Part shown: in pieces, positions 1-8,585 of the stretch
Numbering within the stretch: position 1 is the stretch's first letter
Layout of the letters: every line of letters begins with the position of its first letter
Assembly: GCA_021732995.1 (NCBI GenBank)
Contig: JAKFWA010000062.1
Coordinates: 1 to 44,170 of the forward strand
Source: Planctomycetaceae bacterium
GTDB lineage: Bacteria; Planctomycetota; Planctomycetia; Planctomycetales; Planctomycetaceae
DNA: 44,170 nt
Direction: 5' to 3'
Program-made: the position numbers and the translations under genes
Notes under the pieces: generated by a model
What the model was told of the DNA's origin: nothing
Databases searched by the model: none
Seen by the model: the letters and a program-made list of their open reading frames with translations, nothing else

Positions 1-36
1 CGGCGCGATCGAGCACTGCTGCTCGCGGAGACTGAC

Positions 37-77
37 TGCCGGGGCCGGCTGGCGTCGAATGCGCCGGCCCACCGGCA
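37..77. repeat. imperfect hairpin upstream of REP pair
   Basis: The arms TGCCGGGGCCGGC and GCCGGCCCACCGGCA are reverse complements apart from a two-base bulge, and are separated by about 13 bases. The hairpin lies in the gene-free left edge (1-255), downstream of the minus-strand dehydratase. It has no T-run on either side, so it is more likely an intergenic palindrome than a simple intrinsic terminator. Confidence 0.5.
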
Positions 78-129
78 AGTTGCGATCGCTTGTCCCACCC
101 TACGTGCTACGGTCGAGTCCTGTGGCTTC

Positions 130-192
130 GTGGTCGGCACGCTCCGTGTGCCGACGGACCCAGGAAACCCGCACACGGAGAGTGCGGGCCAC
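130..192. repeat. REP-like inverted pair (GTGG / GGCACG-CTC-CGTGTGCC type)
   Basis: Two arms of 24 bases face each other (130-153 and about 169-192) and match at roughly 20 of 24 positions when one is reverse-complemented. Each arm can also fold on itself around a GGCACG...CGTGTGCC core. The architecture (short GTGG tag, then a palindrome, in head-to-head pairs) matches repetitive extragenic palindromes and resembles the GTAG family at 6840, 23090 and 26519. It lies just downstream of the dehydratase stop. Confidence 0.65.
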
Positions 193-244
193 AACGGGTG
201 CGGCACGGACGGGGGCGGCCATGCTACCTTGCCGGACGCAGGAT

Positions 245-264
245 TTATACTCGATTTATACTCG
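245..264. repeat. short tandem repeat at the dehydratase 3' end
   Basis: TTTATACTCG occurs twice, separated by one base. The right-hand unit contains the minus-strand TAA stop codon (256-258). It may be a small slippage duplication; no function is apparent. Confidence 0.4.
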
Positions 265-1557
265 CCAGGCTGGGCCGGTGGGGTATTCGTATTCGGCGAG
301 CGATTCGGGCTTCATGGTGATGCTGTAGCCGGGAGCGGTCGGGGGCATGTAGCGGCCGTTCTGCATCACGACCGGATCGAGGAAGTGTTCGTGCAGATGG
401 TCTGAGTATTCCGTCAGCCGGTTCTCCAGACTGCCGCTGACGGCGATGTAATCCACCAGAGCCAGGTGCTGCACGTACTCGCACAAGCCAACGCCGCCCG
501 CGTGCGGGCAGACCGGAATGCCGAACTTGGCGGCCAGCAGCAGCACGGCCAGCACTTCGTTTACGCCGCCGAGTCGGCAGCTATCGATCTGGCAGACCTG
601 CAAGCCGCCCGCCTGCATCAATTGCTTGAACATGACGCGGTTCTGGCACATCTCACCCGTCGCAACCTGAATGGGGGCAATGGCTTTCGCGATGCGGGCA
701 TGACCCAGAATGTCGTCGGGCGAAGTCGGTTCTTCGATGAACCACGGCTTGAATTCAGCGAGCTGCTGCATGTGGGCGATCGCCTGATCGACGTCCCAGA
801 CCTGGTTGGCGTCGGTCATCAGACGGCGTTCCCAGCCGATTTCTTCGCGGATGATGCGGCAGCGGCGAATGTCGTCTTCGAGGTTACGGCCGACCTTGAT
901 CTTGAAGTGCGTCCAGCCGCGAGCCATCAGGCTGCGACACAGCGAACGCAGCTTGTCGTCGTCGTAACCCAGCCAGCCGGCAGAGGTTGTGTAGCTCGGA
1001 TAGCCGCTGCGGTGCATGTCGGCAATGCGGTCGGCCTTGGTTGCTTCCAGCTTCTTCAGGATCTGGACGGCTTCGTCGGGCGTCAGCGCGTCGGTCATAT
1101 ACCGGAAGTCGACGCACGACACCAATTGCTCGGGAGACATGTCGACGATCAGCTTCCACAGCGGCTTGCCTTCGACCTTGGCGTACAGGTCCCAGACAGC
1201 GTTAATGACCGCCGCCGTGGCCAGATGGATGACGCCTTTCTCGGGGCCGACCCAGCGCAACTGACTGTCGCCAGTGATGTAACGGTAAAACCGACCCATG
1301 TTCTGAGTGAACGATTCCAGCGTCTGGCCGACAATCAGCGGCTCCAGGGCCTTGATGCCCGCGACGCACAGGTCATTGCCGCGGCCGATGGTGAAGGTGA
1401 TGCCGTCGCCCGCCAGTCCGGCCGGATGGTCAGTGTGCAATGTGACGTACGCACAGGAGTAGTCCGGGTCCGGGTTCATGGCGTCGGAACCGTCGAGATG
1501 CCGGGACGTCGGAAAGCGGATGTCGCGAACGGTCAGGCTGGTGATCGTGGTGGGCAT
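256..1557 (-). CDS. fucD: L-fuconate dehydratase (enolase superfamily)
   Basis: Predicted to dehydrate L-fuconate to 2-keto-3-deoxy-L-fuconate in the cytoplasmic non-phosphorylative L-fucose pathway. The 433-residue product has the full length of the family. The capping domain is residues 1-130, followed by the TIM-barrel. Catalytic residues are visible: the KxK pair K219/K221 (FKIKVG), metal ligands D249 (MTDAN), E275 (FIEEP) and E302 (ATGEM), and the barrel base H352 (CPHAGG). Their spacing is that of the characterised Xanthomonas enzyme shifted by one residue, which separates it from mandelate racemase and other relatives. The start is ATG at 1557, with no strong Shine-Dalgarno. It stands alone, pointing away from the methyltransferase region; no other fucose genes are in the window. 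Fucose is a major component of marine and algal polysaccharides that planctomycetes degrade, so a catabolic role is plausible. The antisense frame is also long and open, a codon-bias shadow. Confidence 0.9.
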   Translation of the reverse strand: MPTTITSLTVRDIRFPTSRHLDGSDAMNPDPDYSCAYVTLHTDHPAGLAGDGITFTIGRGNDLCVAGIKALEPLIVGQTLESFTQNMGRFYRYITGDSQLRWVGPEKGVIHLATAAVINAVWDLYAKVEGKPLWKLIVDMSPEQLVSCVDFRYMTDALTPDEAVQILKKLEATKADRIADMHRSGYPSYTTSAGWLGYDDDKLRSLCRSLMARGWTHFKIKVGRNLEDDIRRCRIIREEIGWERRLMTDANQVWDVDQAIAHMQQLAEFKPWFIEEPTSPDDILGHARIAKAIAPIQVATGEMCQNRVMFKQLMQAGGLQVCQIDSCRLGGVNEVLAVLLLAAKFGIPVCPHAGGVGLCEYVQHLALVDYIAVSGSLENRLTEYSDHLHEHFLDPVVMQNGRYMPPTAPGYSITMKPESLAEYEYPTGPAWRV

Positions 1558-2121
1558 GGCGGGCGGACCGAGTGAAGGGAGTTGCGGGGCGTGTCACACG
1601 GCAGGATCTTTATCGGGAACCGTCGTGGCTCGCAAAGGATGGGCTGCATGACGCCGCCGTCGATGGCATCGCGAGGCAAAATTGGATCGAATGCTCCAAT
1701 CTGCGTGCCTTACGGCAGGACGGAACAAGTGATCGCAACTCGTTGGTGGGGCTGCGTATTCGACGCGAGCCCGCTTCGAAGGTCGGTCTCCAAACACATA
1801 AGGACGCGGTAAACCCCCTGCGTCAGTGACGAGACTTGGGCGCGAACAGGGCTGAGCTGAGATGTAACCCAACTCGTGAGAGTTCGGACGCACTGAAGTC
1901 TCACGACTCCAGCTACCCAAGCTCGAAAGTGGGTCCCACCCGAAGCCGAGCCCTCCGTGGGATCAGTTGTTTAAATTTCGGGCGGAAATCCGCCGAGTTC
2001 ACCCCGCGTTAAGGCAGCTTCGCGTATTAACGAATGAATCCGTTGCGTTGTAAACATTACATCGCCGTTGGCTTATCCCTCCGAAGCGCTCAGCTTCTTT
2101 TGCCTTACGGACACTGACCTT
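1558..2121. other. gene-free interval, 564 bp
   Basis: This interval separates two divergently oriented transcription units, so it should contain both promoters. I see no convincing protein frame, RNA gene or long repeat. The only symmetry I noted is a short GTGGG-TCCCACCC palindrome near 1929-1941. Confidence 0.5.
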
Positions 2122-2259
2122 ATGTTGCTTTCCTATTTTGATCCTGGCGCCGGAAGCCTGTTGCTGCAGGCGGTTGTTGGTGGCGTCGGGGGTTTCGTGG
2201 TGTTGGGCCGGTACGTCTGGAATCAGATCGTCGCCCGCAAGTCGCCCCACCGCGAGTAA
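2122..2259 (+). CDS. small membrane protein with DPGxGS motif
   Basis: This 45-residue peptide begins MLLSYFDPGAGSLLLQ, continues with one Gly/Val-rich membrane helix (about residues 9-30) and ends in a short basic tail. Tiny proteins with a conserved DPG(T/A)GS-(L/M)-LLQ start are widespread in planctomycetes and cyanobacteria, often beside NoeA-like methyltransferase or phosphodiesterase genes, but have no assigned function that I know of. The ATG at 2122 is preferred over an upstream ATG at 2068 because the conserved motif begins a few residues after it. The next gene begins about 52 bases after its stop, so the two probably form an operon. A membrane-anchoring role for its partner is only inference. 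Confidence 0.75.
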   Translation: MLLSYFDPGAGSLLLQAVVGGVGGFVVLGRYVWNQIVARKSPHRE

Positions 2260-2311
2260 TAAACTCGCTGACCGTACTCACACAGACCTGCACGCGTTTT
2301 CGAGGCGTTTC

Positions 2312-3772
2312 GTGGTGAATGACTGCGTGGCCACACCGGACCTGGCGTTTGTTCCCGGCTCGTTTCGCGACCGCAGTTCGCGCGTCTTCGATACGGGCGA
2401 AGGGATCTATCGCGCGCTGAGCCCCGTCGGGCTGGCGGAATGGCGGGCCGTAGCCGAAAAGCCCTACTTCGCCCGGCTGATAGCTGAGGGTCAGGTTGTC
2501 GCGACCGAGGAAGTCGCCGGTTCCGAGGTGGCTCAACTCCTCGGCGAAGCCGATTACGCGGGCGTGCTGCGGCACGAGCGGGTCCCGTTCGTCTCGTACC
2601 CCTACGAGTGGTCGTTCGGCATGCTGCAGGACGCCGCCCGGCTGCAGTTGCGGATCCTGGCTGAGTCACTCCATCACGGGATCATGCTGAAGGATGCCTC
2701 GCCGTATAACGTCCAGTTCCGCGGACCAACTCCGCTCTTCATTGATGTGGGTTCGTTCGAACGACATCAGCCGGGCACGCCGTGGTCGTCCTACCAGCAG
2801 TTCTGCGAATTGTTCCTCTACCCGCTGATGCTGCAAGCCTATCGCGGCATTGATTTCACGACGCTGCTGCGCGGTGATCTGGAAGGCATCCCGGTTGAGC
2901 AGTGTGCCCACATGCTGGGCTGGGGCGACCTGTTCCGACCCGGCGTCTTTGCGCACGTCAGTCTACACCGCTGGCTGGGTCGAGCGGCTCAGAGGCAACC
3001 CACCAGCACGCTGAAGGAACTGCAGCAGAGCGGCTTTTCGGATGAACTGGTGGCTCGCAACGTGTCGCGACTGCGGGCCGTGGTGGAGAAGCTGAGCTGG
3101 GTCCCAGACCGCAGGATCTGGGTGGATTATGATCAGTCGTCGCCGATGGTCGCTCAGGACGCCGACAGCAAAGCCGCGTTCGTACGAGACGTCGTGCAGC
3201 GACGTGACTGGCCGCTGGTGTGGGACCTGGGCTGCAATCGCGGCCGCTATTCGCTGCTCGCCGCGCAGCGGGCTGGCACAGTCGTGGCGATGGATCGCGA
3301 TCCAGGCTGCGTGGAATTGCTGTATCAAAGTCTGAAGCACGATGGACCGTCCAACGTCTTGCCGCTGGTAGTAAACCTCGCAAATCCGTCGCCGGGGCTG
3401 GGCTGGCGCGGTCGCGAACGCATGCGACTCGAAGAGCGCGGCCAGCCGGACCTCGTGCTGTGCCTGGGGTTAATCCATCATCTGGTGATCAGCGCGAATC
3501 TACCGCTGCCGGATGTGGTCAAGTGGTTGAGATCGCTGAATGCGACGCTGATACTGGAATTCCCCACGCGGCAGGACCCGATGGTGCAGGCCCTGTTGCG
3601 CAATAAGCGGGATCAGTATAGCGATTATTCGCTGGAGCACCTGGAGCAACTGCTGCGACAGAATTCGTTCCGCGTAGTACAGCGCGAGCAATTACCCTCT
3701 GCCGAGCGGATTCTATTCCACTGTCACCCGGTCAGTTCTGAAGCTGACTCTGGCGCCGGGTTTCGGTCATGA
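2312..3772 (+). CDS. NoeA-like class I SAM-dependent methyltransferase with a kinase-like N-terminal half
   Basis: With GTG at 2312 (a GAGG lies six bases upstream; GTG at 2315 is the alternative) the product has about 486 residues. The C-terminal half is a Rossmann methyltransferase: motif I VWDLGCNRG at about 303-311, the acidic end of strand 2 at AMDRDPG, and an LCLGLIHHL motif near 411. The N-terminal half resembles NoeA-type proteins and carries LKDASPYN (126-133) followed by LFIDVGSF (about 142-149), which looks like the HxDxxxxN and DFG elements of the protein-kinase/aminoglycoside-phosphotransferase fold. NoeA is linked to nodulation host specificity, but homologues are common outside rhizobia; the acceptor here is unknown. 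The frame is open up to 2138, but that stretch overlaps the small membrane gene and is rich in Cys/Arg/Ser, so I do not include it. Confidence 0.8.
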   Translation: MVNDCVATPDLAFVPGSFRDRSSRVFDTGEGIYRALSPVGLAEWRAVAEKPYFARLIAEGQVVATEEVAGSEVAQLLGEADYAGVLRHERVPFVSYPYEWSFGMLQDAARLQLRILAESLHHGIMLKDASPYNVQFRGPTPLFIDVGSFERHQPGTPWSSYQQFCELFLYPLMLQAYRGIDFTTLLRGDLEGIPVEQCAHMLGWGDLFRPGVFAHVSLHRWLGRAAQRQPTSTLKELQQSGFSDELVARNVSRLRAVVEKLSWVPDRRIWVDYDQSSPMVAQDADSKAAFVRDVVQRRDWPLVWDLGCNRGRYSLLAAQRAGTVVAMDRDPGCVELLYQSLKHDGPSNVLPLVVNLANPSPGLGWRGRERMRLEERGQPDLVLCLGLIHHLVISANLPLPDVVKWLRSLNATLILEFPTRQDPMVQALLRNKRDQYSDYSLEHLEQLLRQNSFRVVQREQLPSAERILFHCHPVSSEADSGAGFRS

Positions 3773-3978
3773 CTGACGCTCTGGCTGCGACGGTATCACC
3801 GGCCCGGCGAGCGTTGCATATCGCCATCGCTCAGCCGCTGCTGCCGGGTCCGCTGCTCCGCGAACAGGCCGAAGTCGAGATCTTCCACTGGCACGAACGA
3901 AAACCAGACGAACTGCCGCGCTTCAAATCCGGTCAGTTGCAGCTCCGCCAGCAGCGCCTGCAACCGCGTTCGGCGTAG
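3769..3978 (+). pseudogene. possible remnant of a membrane protein gene
   Basis: The ATG overlaps the methyltransferase stop (ATGA), as expected for a coupled third gene. The first 25 residues (MTDALAATVSPARRALHIAI..AQPLL) resemble the start of large multi-pass membrane proteins that often follow this methyltransferase, but after about residue 28 the frame becomes hydrophilic and stops at residue 69. The opposite strand from about 3976 to 3807 is also open in a frame with ordinary codon use (...LQALLAELQLTGFEARQF...). I read this as a deletion joint between two decayed genes rather than an intact 69-residue protein. Confidence is low. Confidence 0.35.
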
Positions 3979-4110
3979 ACAACCAGCTCGTCCGGCTGCG
4001 TGAGCCGTTGATTTCCGAGGTTCGGGTAATGTGGGAATTCACAGTTGAACTGACGAACGCCGCCACAAACAATCAGCGGCGCAATCCCGCAGACGAGGCC
4101 TGAAATCGCG

Positions 4111-6843
4111 ATGCCATCCAACGTCGACTCTCTCGAAGAAGGCTGTGCTGGTCGTTGGGAAGACACGCTCCGCAAGTTTGAACGCGCGTGGCTGGATCAG
4201 CGGAACCCGCGTATCGAAGACTTCGTGCCCGCTGACGCTGTTGCGGCCAGGCATGTGCTCCCGCAACTGGTCATGGCGGATCTCGCGTTCCGACTGAAAC
4301 GGCACGACAAGGCGCGTGTCGAAGAGTATTACATCCGGTGCCCGCAATTGTGCGACATCGATATTCTGGAAGAGCTGCTCCGCACCGAGTGCTTGTGGCG
4401 TTCCAAATTTGAAAAATTCAACCCGCTGGCCGAGTATACTCGCCGGTTTCCCGAGCTGCGGGATCAAATTGAAAAGTGGGCGCCAGCCGTTGATAATCTG
4501 CCGCCTACTGTTTTTCATTTTCAGAAGAATGGTGCCGAGGGATCGGCAGCCGAACCTCAGCCGGGAAATCAGGATCAGCCCGACGGCGCGGCGCCTGGAG
4601 CTGACCACACGCTCAATCTGGATGTATTCGGTGCGGCGGCGGAAGTCATGCAGGACATTTCACTCCGGCACATGCTGGGGTACGGCGGCATGGGTGCCGT
4701 CTATCTGGCGTGGCAGCACAGTCTGCAGAGGCATGTGGCAATTAAAGTCCTGGCCGATCCCGGTCTGCGAGACGCCGAAGGGAGATCGAGATTTCAACGC
4801 GAGGCCGTGGCGATGGCACGGCTGCAGCATCCGAATATCGTGCAGGTCTACGCGACCGGAGAAGCCGCCGGACGATTATACTATATTATGGAGTATGTGC
4901 CGGGCGGAAATCTCGGTGAGCGGATCCAGGCGGAAAAGTTCTCGGCGGATGCCAGTGCGCTCACGATCGAGCAACTGGCGCATGGGCTGCATGCGGCTCA
5001 CGAGCACAAACTGATTCACCGCGATATCAAGCCCGCCAACATTCTGCTGGCTGCGGATGGCACACCGAAACTCGGCGACTTCGGGCTCGTCAAACGCCTG
5101 GATCATCAGCAGGATACCATCCTCCCTGGCCCGCTGATGGGCACTCCGAAGTATATGTCTCCCGAGCAGGCCTCCGGTCGTACCGATGCGCTGTCCCCGG
5201 CTTCGGACATCTACTCGCTGGGCGCAATTCTGTATGAACTCATCACCGGGGAACTGCCTATTACCGGCGATGGGTTGCTCGAAGTGCTGGAGAATCTCAA
5301 GACGCGTGAACCGCGCCGCCCGAGAGACCTTGTTCCTTCGCTCTCACGAGACCTCGAAGCCATCTGCCTGAAATGCCTGCGGAAGTTACCTGCGGAACGG
5401 TATGCAACGGCACTGGAACTCGCTGAGGATCTGGCACGCTACCGCACGGGACAGCCGGTTCTTGCACCTCAACAGAACGCGTGGCATTCGCTGCGCCGCC
5501 TGTGGAGCAGCCGAGCGGTCAGGCTCGGTGTTGTGGCTGCTCTGGCAATCGTTGCAGCGCTGACAGTAGCAGCGTATCAAACTCCGGAACCGGCCAGCCA
5601 GAATGCCGTCGGCGCAAACATCGTCAGTGCCAGCGAGCACGCGCAAGACATTCGCCGCGTCTTTCTGGAAGCTCACAATGCACTCAACGCGAGCTTGACG
5701 AAGGAGAGCGCCGCGAAGGCCACTCTACGTGGCAAAATTTACTACAATTCGTTTCTGCAGCAGTATCAGAACGACTCCCGTTATATTAACGAGTGCGCCA
5801 TGGCCCGCTATGGCCTCGGCCGTATCGCTCGCCTTGAGGGAAATGAAGTCGAGGCGCTCCAGCAGTGGCACAGTGCTCTGGAACTCATACCGGTCGATGG
5901 TGAGTTGATCACGGATGACGATCTTCCCAGATTGCATTGTTACGTTCAGATCAATCTGCAACTGACGCTCCTGCAGACGCGCCGCAAGGACTACGACGCT
6001 GGTAGCAATACTCTTGCGAATTTACGGCGAGTTCTGGAAAAGCATTTCGAGCGAACTCCGCAGAACGTCTCCGTCAAATATGCGTTAGGACTGTGCTACT
6101 CGCGCCACGTGTCTTTAATGGGTAAGGGCCTCGCGCCGCAGGATGTTTTGCCGTTGTGTCAGCGAGCGTGCGAACTGTTTCAGGAGTTGCATGAGACTCA
6201 GCCACCGCCTCCGTTCGAAGCGGTGCCGACGCCGGAACGATATCGCTCGTGCCTGACCGAAGCGTTGACTCGGCGTGGAGCGGTGTTCGCGGAACTTGAA
6301 GACTACGGCACAGCCCGGCGAGACTTCGAAGCGGCGTTGAAGCATGCGGAAGCCGGATTGGCTGCGGGTGATATTGCGGACCCCAATGACGACGCCCCAT
6401 TGCAGAAGTGGGGCGAACTGCTGCGAGACGCCCAGCACGGACTCGCCCGTTCCAGCTACATGATCGGCAAGCAGCACCTGAACGATTCGCACCCCGAACT
6501 GGCGGATAAAGAGCTTGAACTGGCGATTCGCTTATGGTCGCAGATCATTGACTCCAAAACATCGACAGCCTCGCAGCGGTTTTATTTTGCGTCCAGCTAT
6601 TATCACCTCGCGATCGGCCAGCGACGACGGGGAGAACAGGCCGCGGCGTTAGATAATTATCAGACGGCGGTCACTTTGTGGGAAGCATTGCTCGCTGAGA
6701 AGCCATCCACGTATTTCAATCGGCAGCTCACGGAATCTCACCTCGCCGAAAGCCGCGCCGAGATCGCGAAGCTCACCGTGACGCTGTCGCTCAACGCGCT
6801 GCTGAAGCCGACGAATAATACTCAAAACGCCCCCGTAAAGTAG
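4111..6843 (+). CDS. transmembrane Ser/Thr protein kinase with C-terminal TPR-like region
   Basis: Hanks-type kinase of 910 residues. Residues 1-130 form the helical region seen before the kinase domain in many planctomycete kinases (NPRIEDF...VEEYYIRCPQL...EYTRRFPEL). The catalytic domain spans about 183-455: glycine loop GYGGMG (190-195), lysine K212 in VAIK, catalytic HRDIKPAN (303-310), DFG 323-325, activation segment GTPKYMSPEQ ending at E352, and SDIYSLG. All key residues are present, so it should be active. A membrane helix follows at about 470-489, placing the remaining 420 residues, helical and TPR-like, outside the cytoplasm. Five LRR membrane proteins follow on the same strand, so the kinase may be their signalling partner; that is inference. 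Its TAG stop lies inside the GTAG motif of the repeat at 6840. Confidence 0.9.
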   Translation: MPSNVDSLEEGCAGRWEDTLRKFERAWLDQRNPRIEDFVPADAVAARHVLPQLVMADLAFRLKRHDKARVEEYYIRCPQLCDIDILEELLRTECLWRSKFEKFNPLAEYTRRFPELRDQIEKWAPAVDNLPPTVFHFQKNGAEGSAAEPQPGNQDQPDGAAPGADHTLNLDVFGAAAEVMQDISLRHMLGYGGMGAVYLAWQHSLQRHVAIKVLADPGLRDAEGRSRFQREAVAMARLQHPNIVQVYATGEAAGRLYYIMEYVPGGNLGERIQAEKFSADASALTIEQLAHGLHAAHEHKLIHRDIKPANILLAADGTPKLGDFGLVKRLDHQQDTILPGPLMGTPKYMSPEQASGRTDALSPASDIYSLGAILYELITGELPITGDGLLEVLENLKTREPRRPRDLVPSLSRDLEAICLKCLRKLPAERYATALELAEDLARYRTGQPVLAPQQNAWHSLRRLWSSRAVRLGVVAALAIVAALTVAAYQTPEPASQNAVGANIVSASEHAQDIRRVFLEAHNALNASLTKESAAKATLRGKIYYNSFLQQYQNDSRYINECAMARYGLGRIARLEGNEVEALQQWHSALELIPVDGELITDDDLPRLHCYVQINLQLTLLQTRRKDYDAGSNTLANLRRVLEKHFERTPQNVSVKYALGLCYSRHVSLMGKGLAPQDVLPLCQRACELFQELHETQPPPPFEAVPTPERYRSCLTEALTRRGAVFAELEDYGTARRDFEAALKHAEAGLAAGDIADPNDDAPLQKWGELLRDAQHGLARSSYMIGKQHLNDSHPELADKELELAIRLWSQIIDSKTSTASQRFYFASSYYHLAIGQRRRGEQAAALDNYQTAVTLWEALLAEKPSTYFNRQLTESHLAESRAEIAKLTVTLSLNALLKPTNNTQNAPVK

Positions 6844-6900
6844 CAGGCAAGTTCCATGTGCCGTCCGCTCGGGCTACGGCACATGGAATGTGCCTGCTAC
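6840..6900. repeat. GTAG-type REP head-to-head pair, copy 1
   Basis: Two 25-base arms face each other. Each starts (or, reversed, ends) with GTAG, followed by a self-complementary core GGCACAT-TCC-ATGTGCC; one base differs in the left arm. The loop between the arms is about 11 bases. The left GTAG provides the TAG stop codon of the kinase. Related copies are at 23090 and 26519. GTAG plus palindrome in inverted pairs is the organisation described for REP sequences mobilised by RAYT (Y1) transposases; no such gene is in the window. Confidence 0.8.
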
Positions 6901-7007
6901 TGTCATTCGAAAGACGGATTGGTGGAAGCATGGCCTGGTACTCCGCGTGGCGCAAGGACCGATCGAACAAGACGCCCCCGGAGCCCGGCATCGCAGAGAA
7001 CACACTC

Positions 7008-8522
7008 ATGCCCGAACTCGAACCATCCCAACCCGCCGATGAACCTCGTCCGCCCTCCGCATGGGGCTGGCTGAAGCACCCGTGGCTGCTGCTGATTTTC
7101 GGCAGCGTGATCTCACTGGGGTTGTGGGTGGGGATCGGTGTGTGGATTGAGCACCGGCGAGAGCTCGCGCAAATCGAACTGGAGGAAACACATGGCCTCG
7201 GAAAGTGGATTGCTACAGGGAATCCGCGGTTTCCGATCTGGCTGCCGGAATGGTTGGGTGAGCAACTTCCGGACGACTGGCAGGAGAGAATTCTGATCAT
7301 CGATGCCGGTGCATGGATAATCGACAGGCCTCCGACGGATCACGAATTGCGACTGCTTGATCGCGGGCCACCCATCTTGGCAATTGAGTTCCGTGATCCT
7401 CATGCGATTTCCGACGAGGCTCTCTTGATGATCCTGGAACGACATCGCTTGAGGCATCTGGAGTTCTCTAGTGGCAGGAAACTGACCCGGCAGCACTTTG
7501 CTGCCCTTAGTCGTCAGGAGCACCTGGCGGCTCTGCACGGCCTCCAAGGACCGTTCGATCGGTCCCATTGGGATGACTTGGCCAAGATCAAGACCTTGAA
7601 CGGCCTCTCGCTGGATGGACCTCTGGCAGGATCCGCAAGCCTCGGATCGATGCCCAACTTGGAGTCTGTTAAGTGGGATCATTCGCAATTAACCGACGAA
7701 CAATTTGCAGAGCTTGCCGCCAACACCAAACTAAATTCGTTGCACCTGCGTCAAACACGCCTCACTTCCAAGTCATGGCCGGTGCTCGCGCGGATGAAGG
7801 ATCTTGTCGCCGTACAACTCGAAAGCCCGCACATCGATGACGCGACCGCTCATAGCCTGATCGACAAGCAGCCTCTGATGGAAGTTCGGCTCAGGGGAGG
7901 CAGCCTGTCCGATGCGGGAGTCAAGGAGTTGCTTGCATTGCCCAACTGGTACACGCTGGAAGTCGAAGGGCGTGGTCTCACCATCGCCACCCCTCGACTC
8001 GTACGGTCGTTGATGCCCAGATCAAACCGCGATTTGCCATCAGGACCTGGATTTGGGACGTCGCCTGTCCGCTCCATCGTGATTCGAGGCGGTCCCCCTG
8101 TGGTGGATGATTGGCTGGCTGAATTGGCCGAAGCCGACTTGTGGGGATTGGGATTCGTGAATTCCGCGATTACCGACAAAGGCGTCGAACACCTCAAAAA
8201 CCTCCCCGACCTTGAACACCTTATTCTGGCGGGGACTCGCATCACCGACCGTAGTATGGCGATTCTCAGCACGCTGCAGTACCTGCGGCGTCTGGATCTT
8301 CGCAATACCGCCATCACCGATGCCGGATTGAAACAACTCTCAATCAAAAAGAAGTCCGGGGTTAAATTGATCCTGCATGTTGATGGTACTCATATTACGA
8401 AGGAGGGGGTTGAAGAGTTTCTCAGCCGTCATCCTCATGTGAATGTATATGGGGTAGCCGACTTGCAGTACGACCAGACACTTGGCTACCTGATTCCATT
8501 GGACGAGGAACAGATGCCGTAA
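7008..8522 (+). CDS. single-pass membrane leucine-rich-repeat protein, array member 1
   Basis: First of five tandem paralogues; 504 residues from ATG 7008. The frame is open further upstream through the REP at 6840; I chose 7008 because the first residues (MPELEPSQPADE...WGWLKHPW) align with the starts of the other members. An ATG at 6930, preceded by GGTGG, is the alternative. Order: a short Pro-rich cytoplasmic tail (1-24), membrane helix about 25-47 (ending GVWIEHRR), a membrane-proximal block with RFPIWLPEWLGEQLPDDW, then LRRs to the C-terminus. The LRRs are of the bacterial ITDAGL type (e.g. GTRITDRSMAIL, NTAITDAGLKQL). The topology puts the LRRs outside the cytoplasm. Ligand unknown; a sensor or adhesin role is inference. 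Confidence 0.85.
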   Translation: MPELEPSQPADEPRPPSAWGWLKHPWLLLIFGSVISLGLWVGIGVWIEHRRELAQIELEETHGLGKWIATGNPRFPIWLPEWLGEQLPDDWQERILIIDAGAWIIDRPPTDHELRLLDRGPPILAIEFRDPHAISDEALLMILERHRLRHLEFSSGRKLTRQHFAALSRQEHLAALHGLQGPFDRSHWDDLAKIKTLNGLSLDGPLAGSASLGSMPNLESVKWDHSQLTDEQFAELAANTKLNSLHLRQTRLTSKSWPVLARMKDLVAVQLESPHIDDATAHSLIDKQPLMEVRLRGGSLSDAGVKELLALPNWYTLEVEGRGLTIATPRLVRSLMPRSNRDLPSGPGFGTSPVRSIVIRGGPPVVDDWLAELAEADLWGLGFVNSAITDKGVEHLKNLPDLEHLILAGTRITDRSMAILSTLQYLRRLDLRNTAITDAGLKQLSIKKKSGVKLILHVDGTHITKEGVEEFLSRHPHVNVYGVADLQYDQTLGYLIPLDEEQMP

Positions 8523-8585
8523 GCCAACTTAGTCAGCTCCGTGCACCATACGCAGTGCTAGTTTCTATTTTTCAGGACAGCTTTG

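Noticed and set aside
466-1575. Long plus-strand open frame (369 codons) opposite the fuconate dehydratase
   Set aside because: It is the antisense shadow of a gene with clear catalytic motifs; the high-GC codon bias keeps the opposite frame open.
1558-2121. Possible tRNA or structured RNA in the first large gap
   Set aside because: No cloverleaf or conserved T-arm was found; the only symmetry is a short GTGGG/CCCAC palindrome.
6858-7007. Upstream start for LRR array member 1
   Set aside because: It begins inside the REP pair, and the paralogues all start at the position equivalent to 7008.
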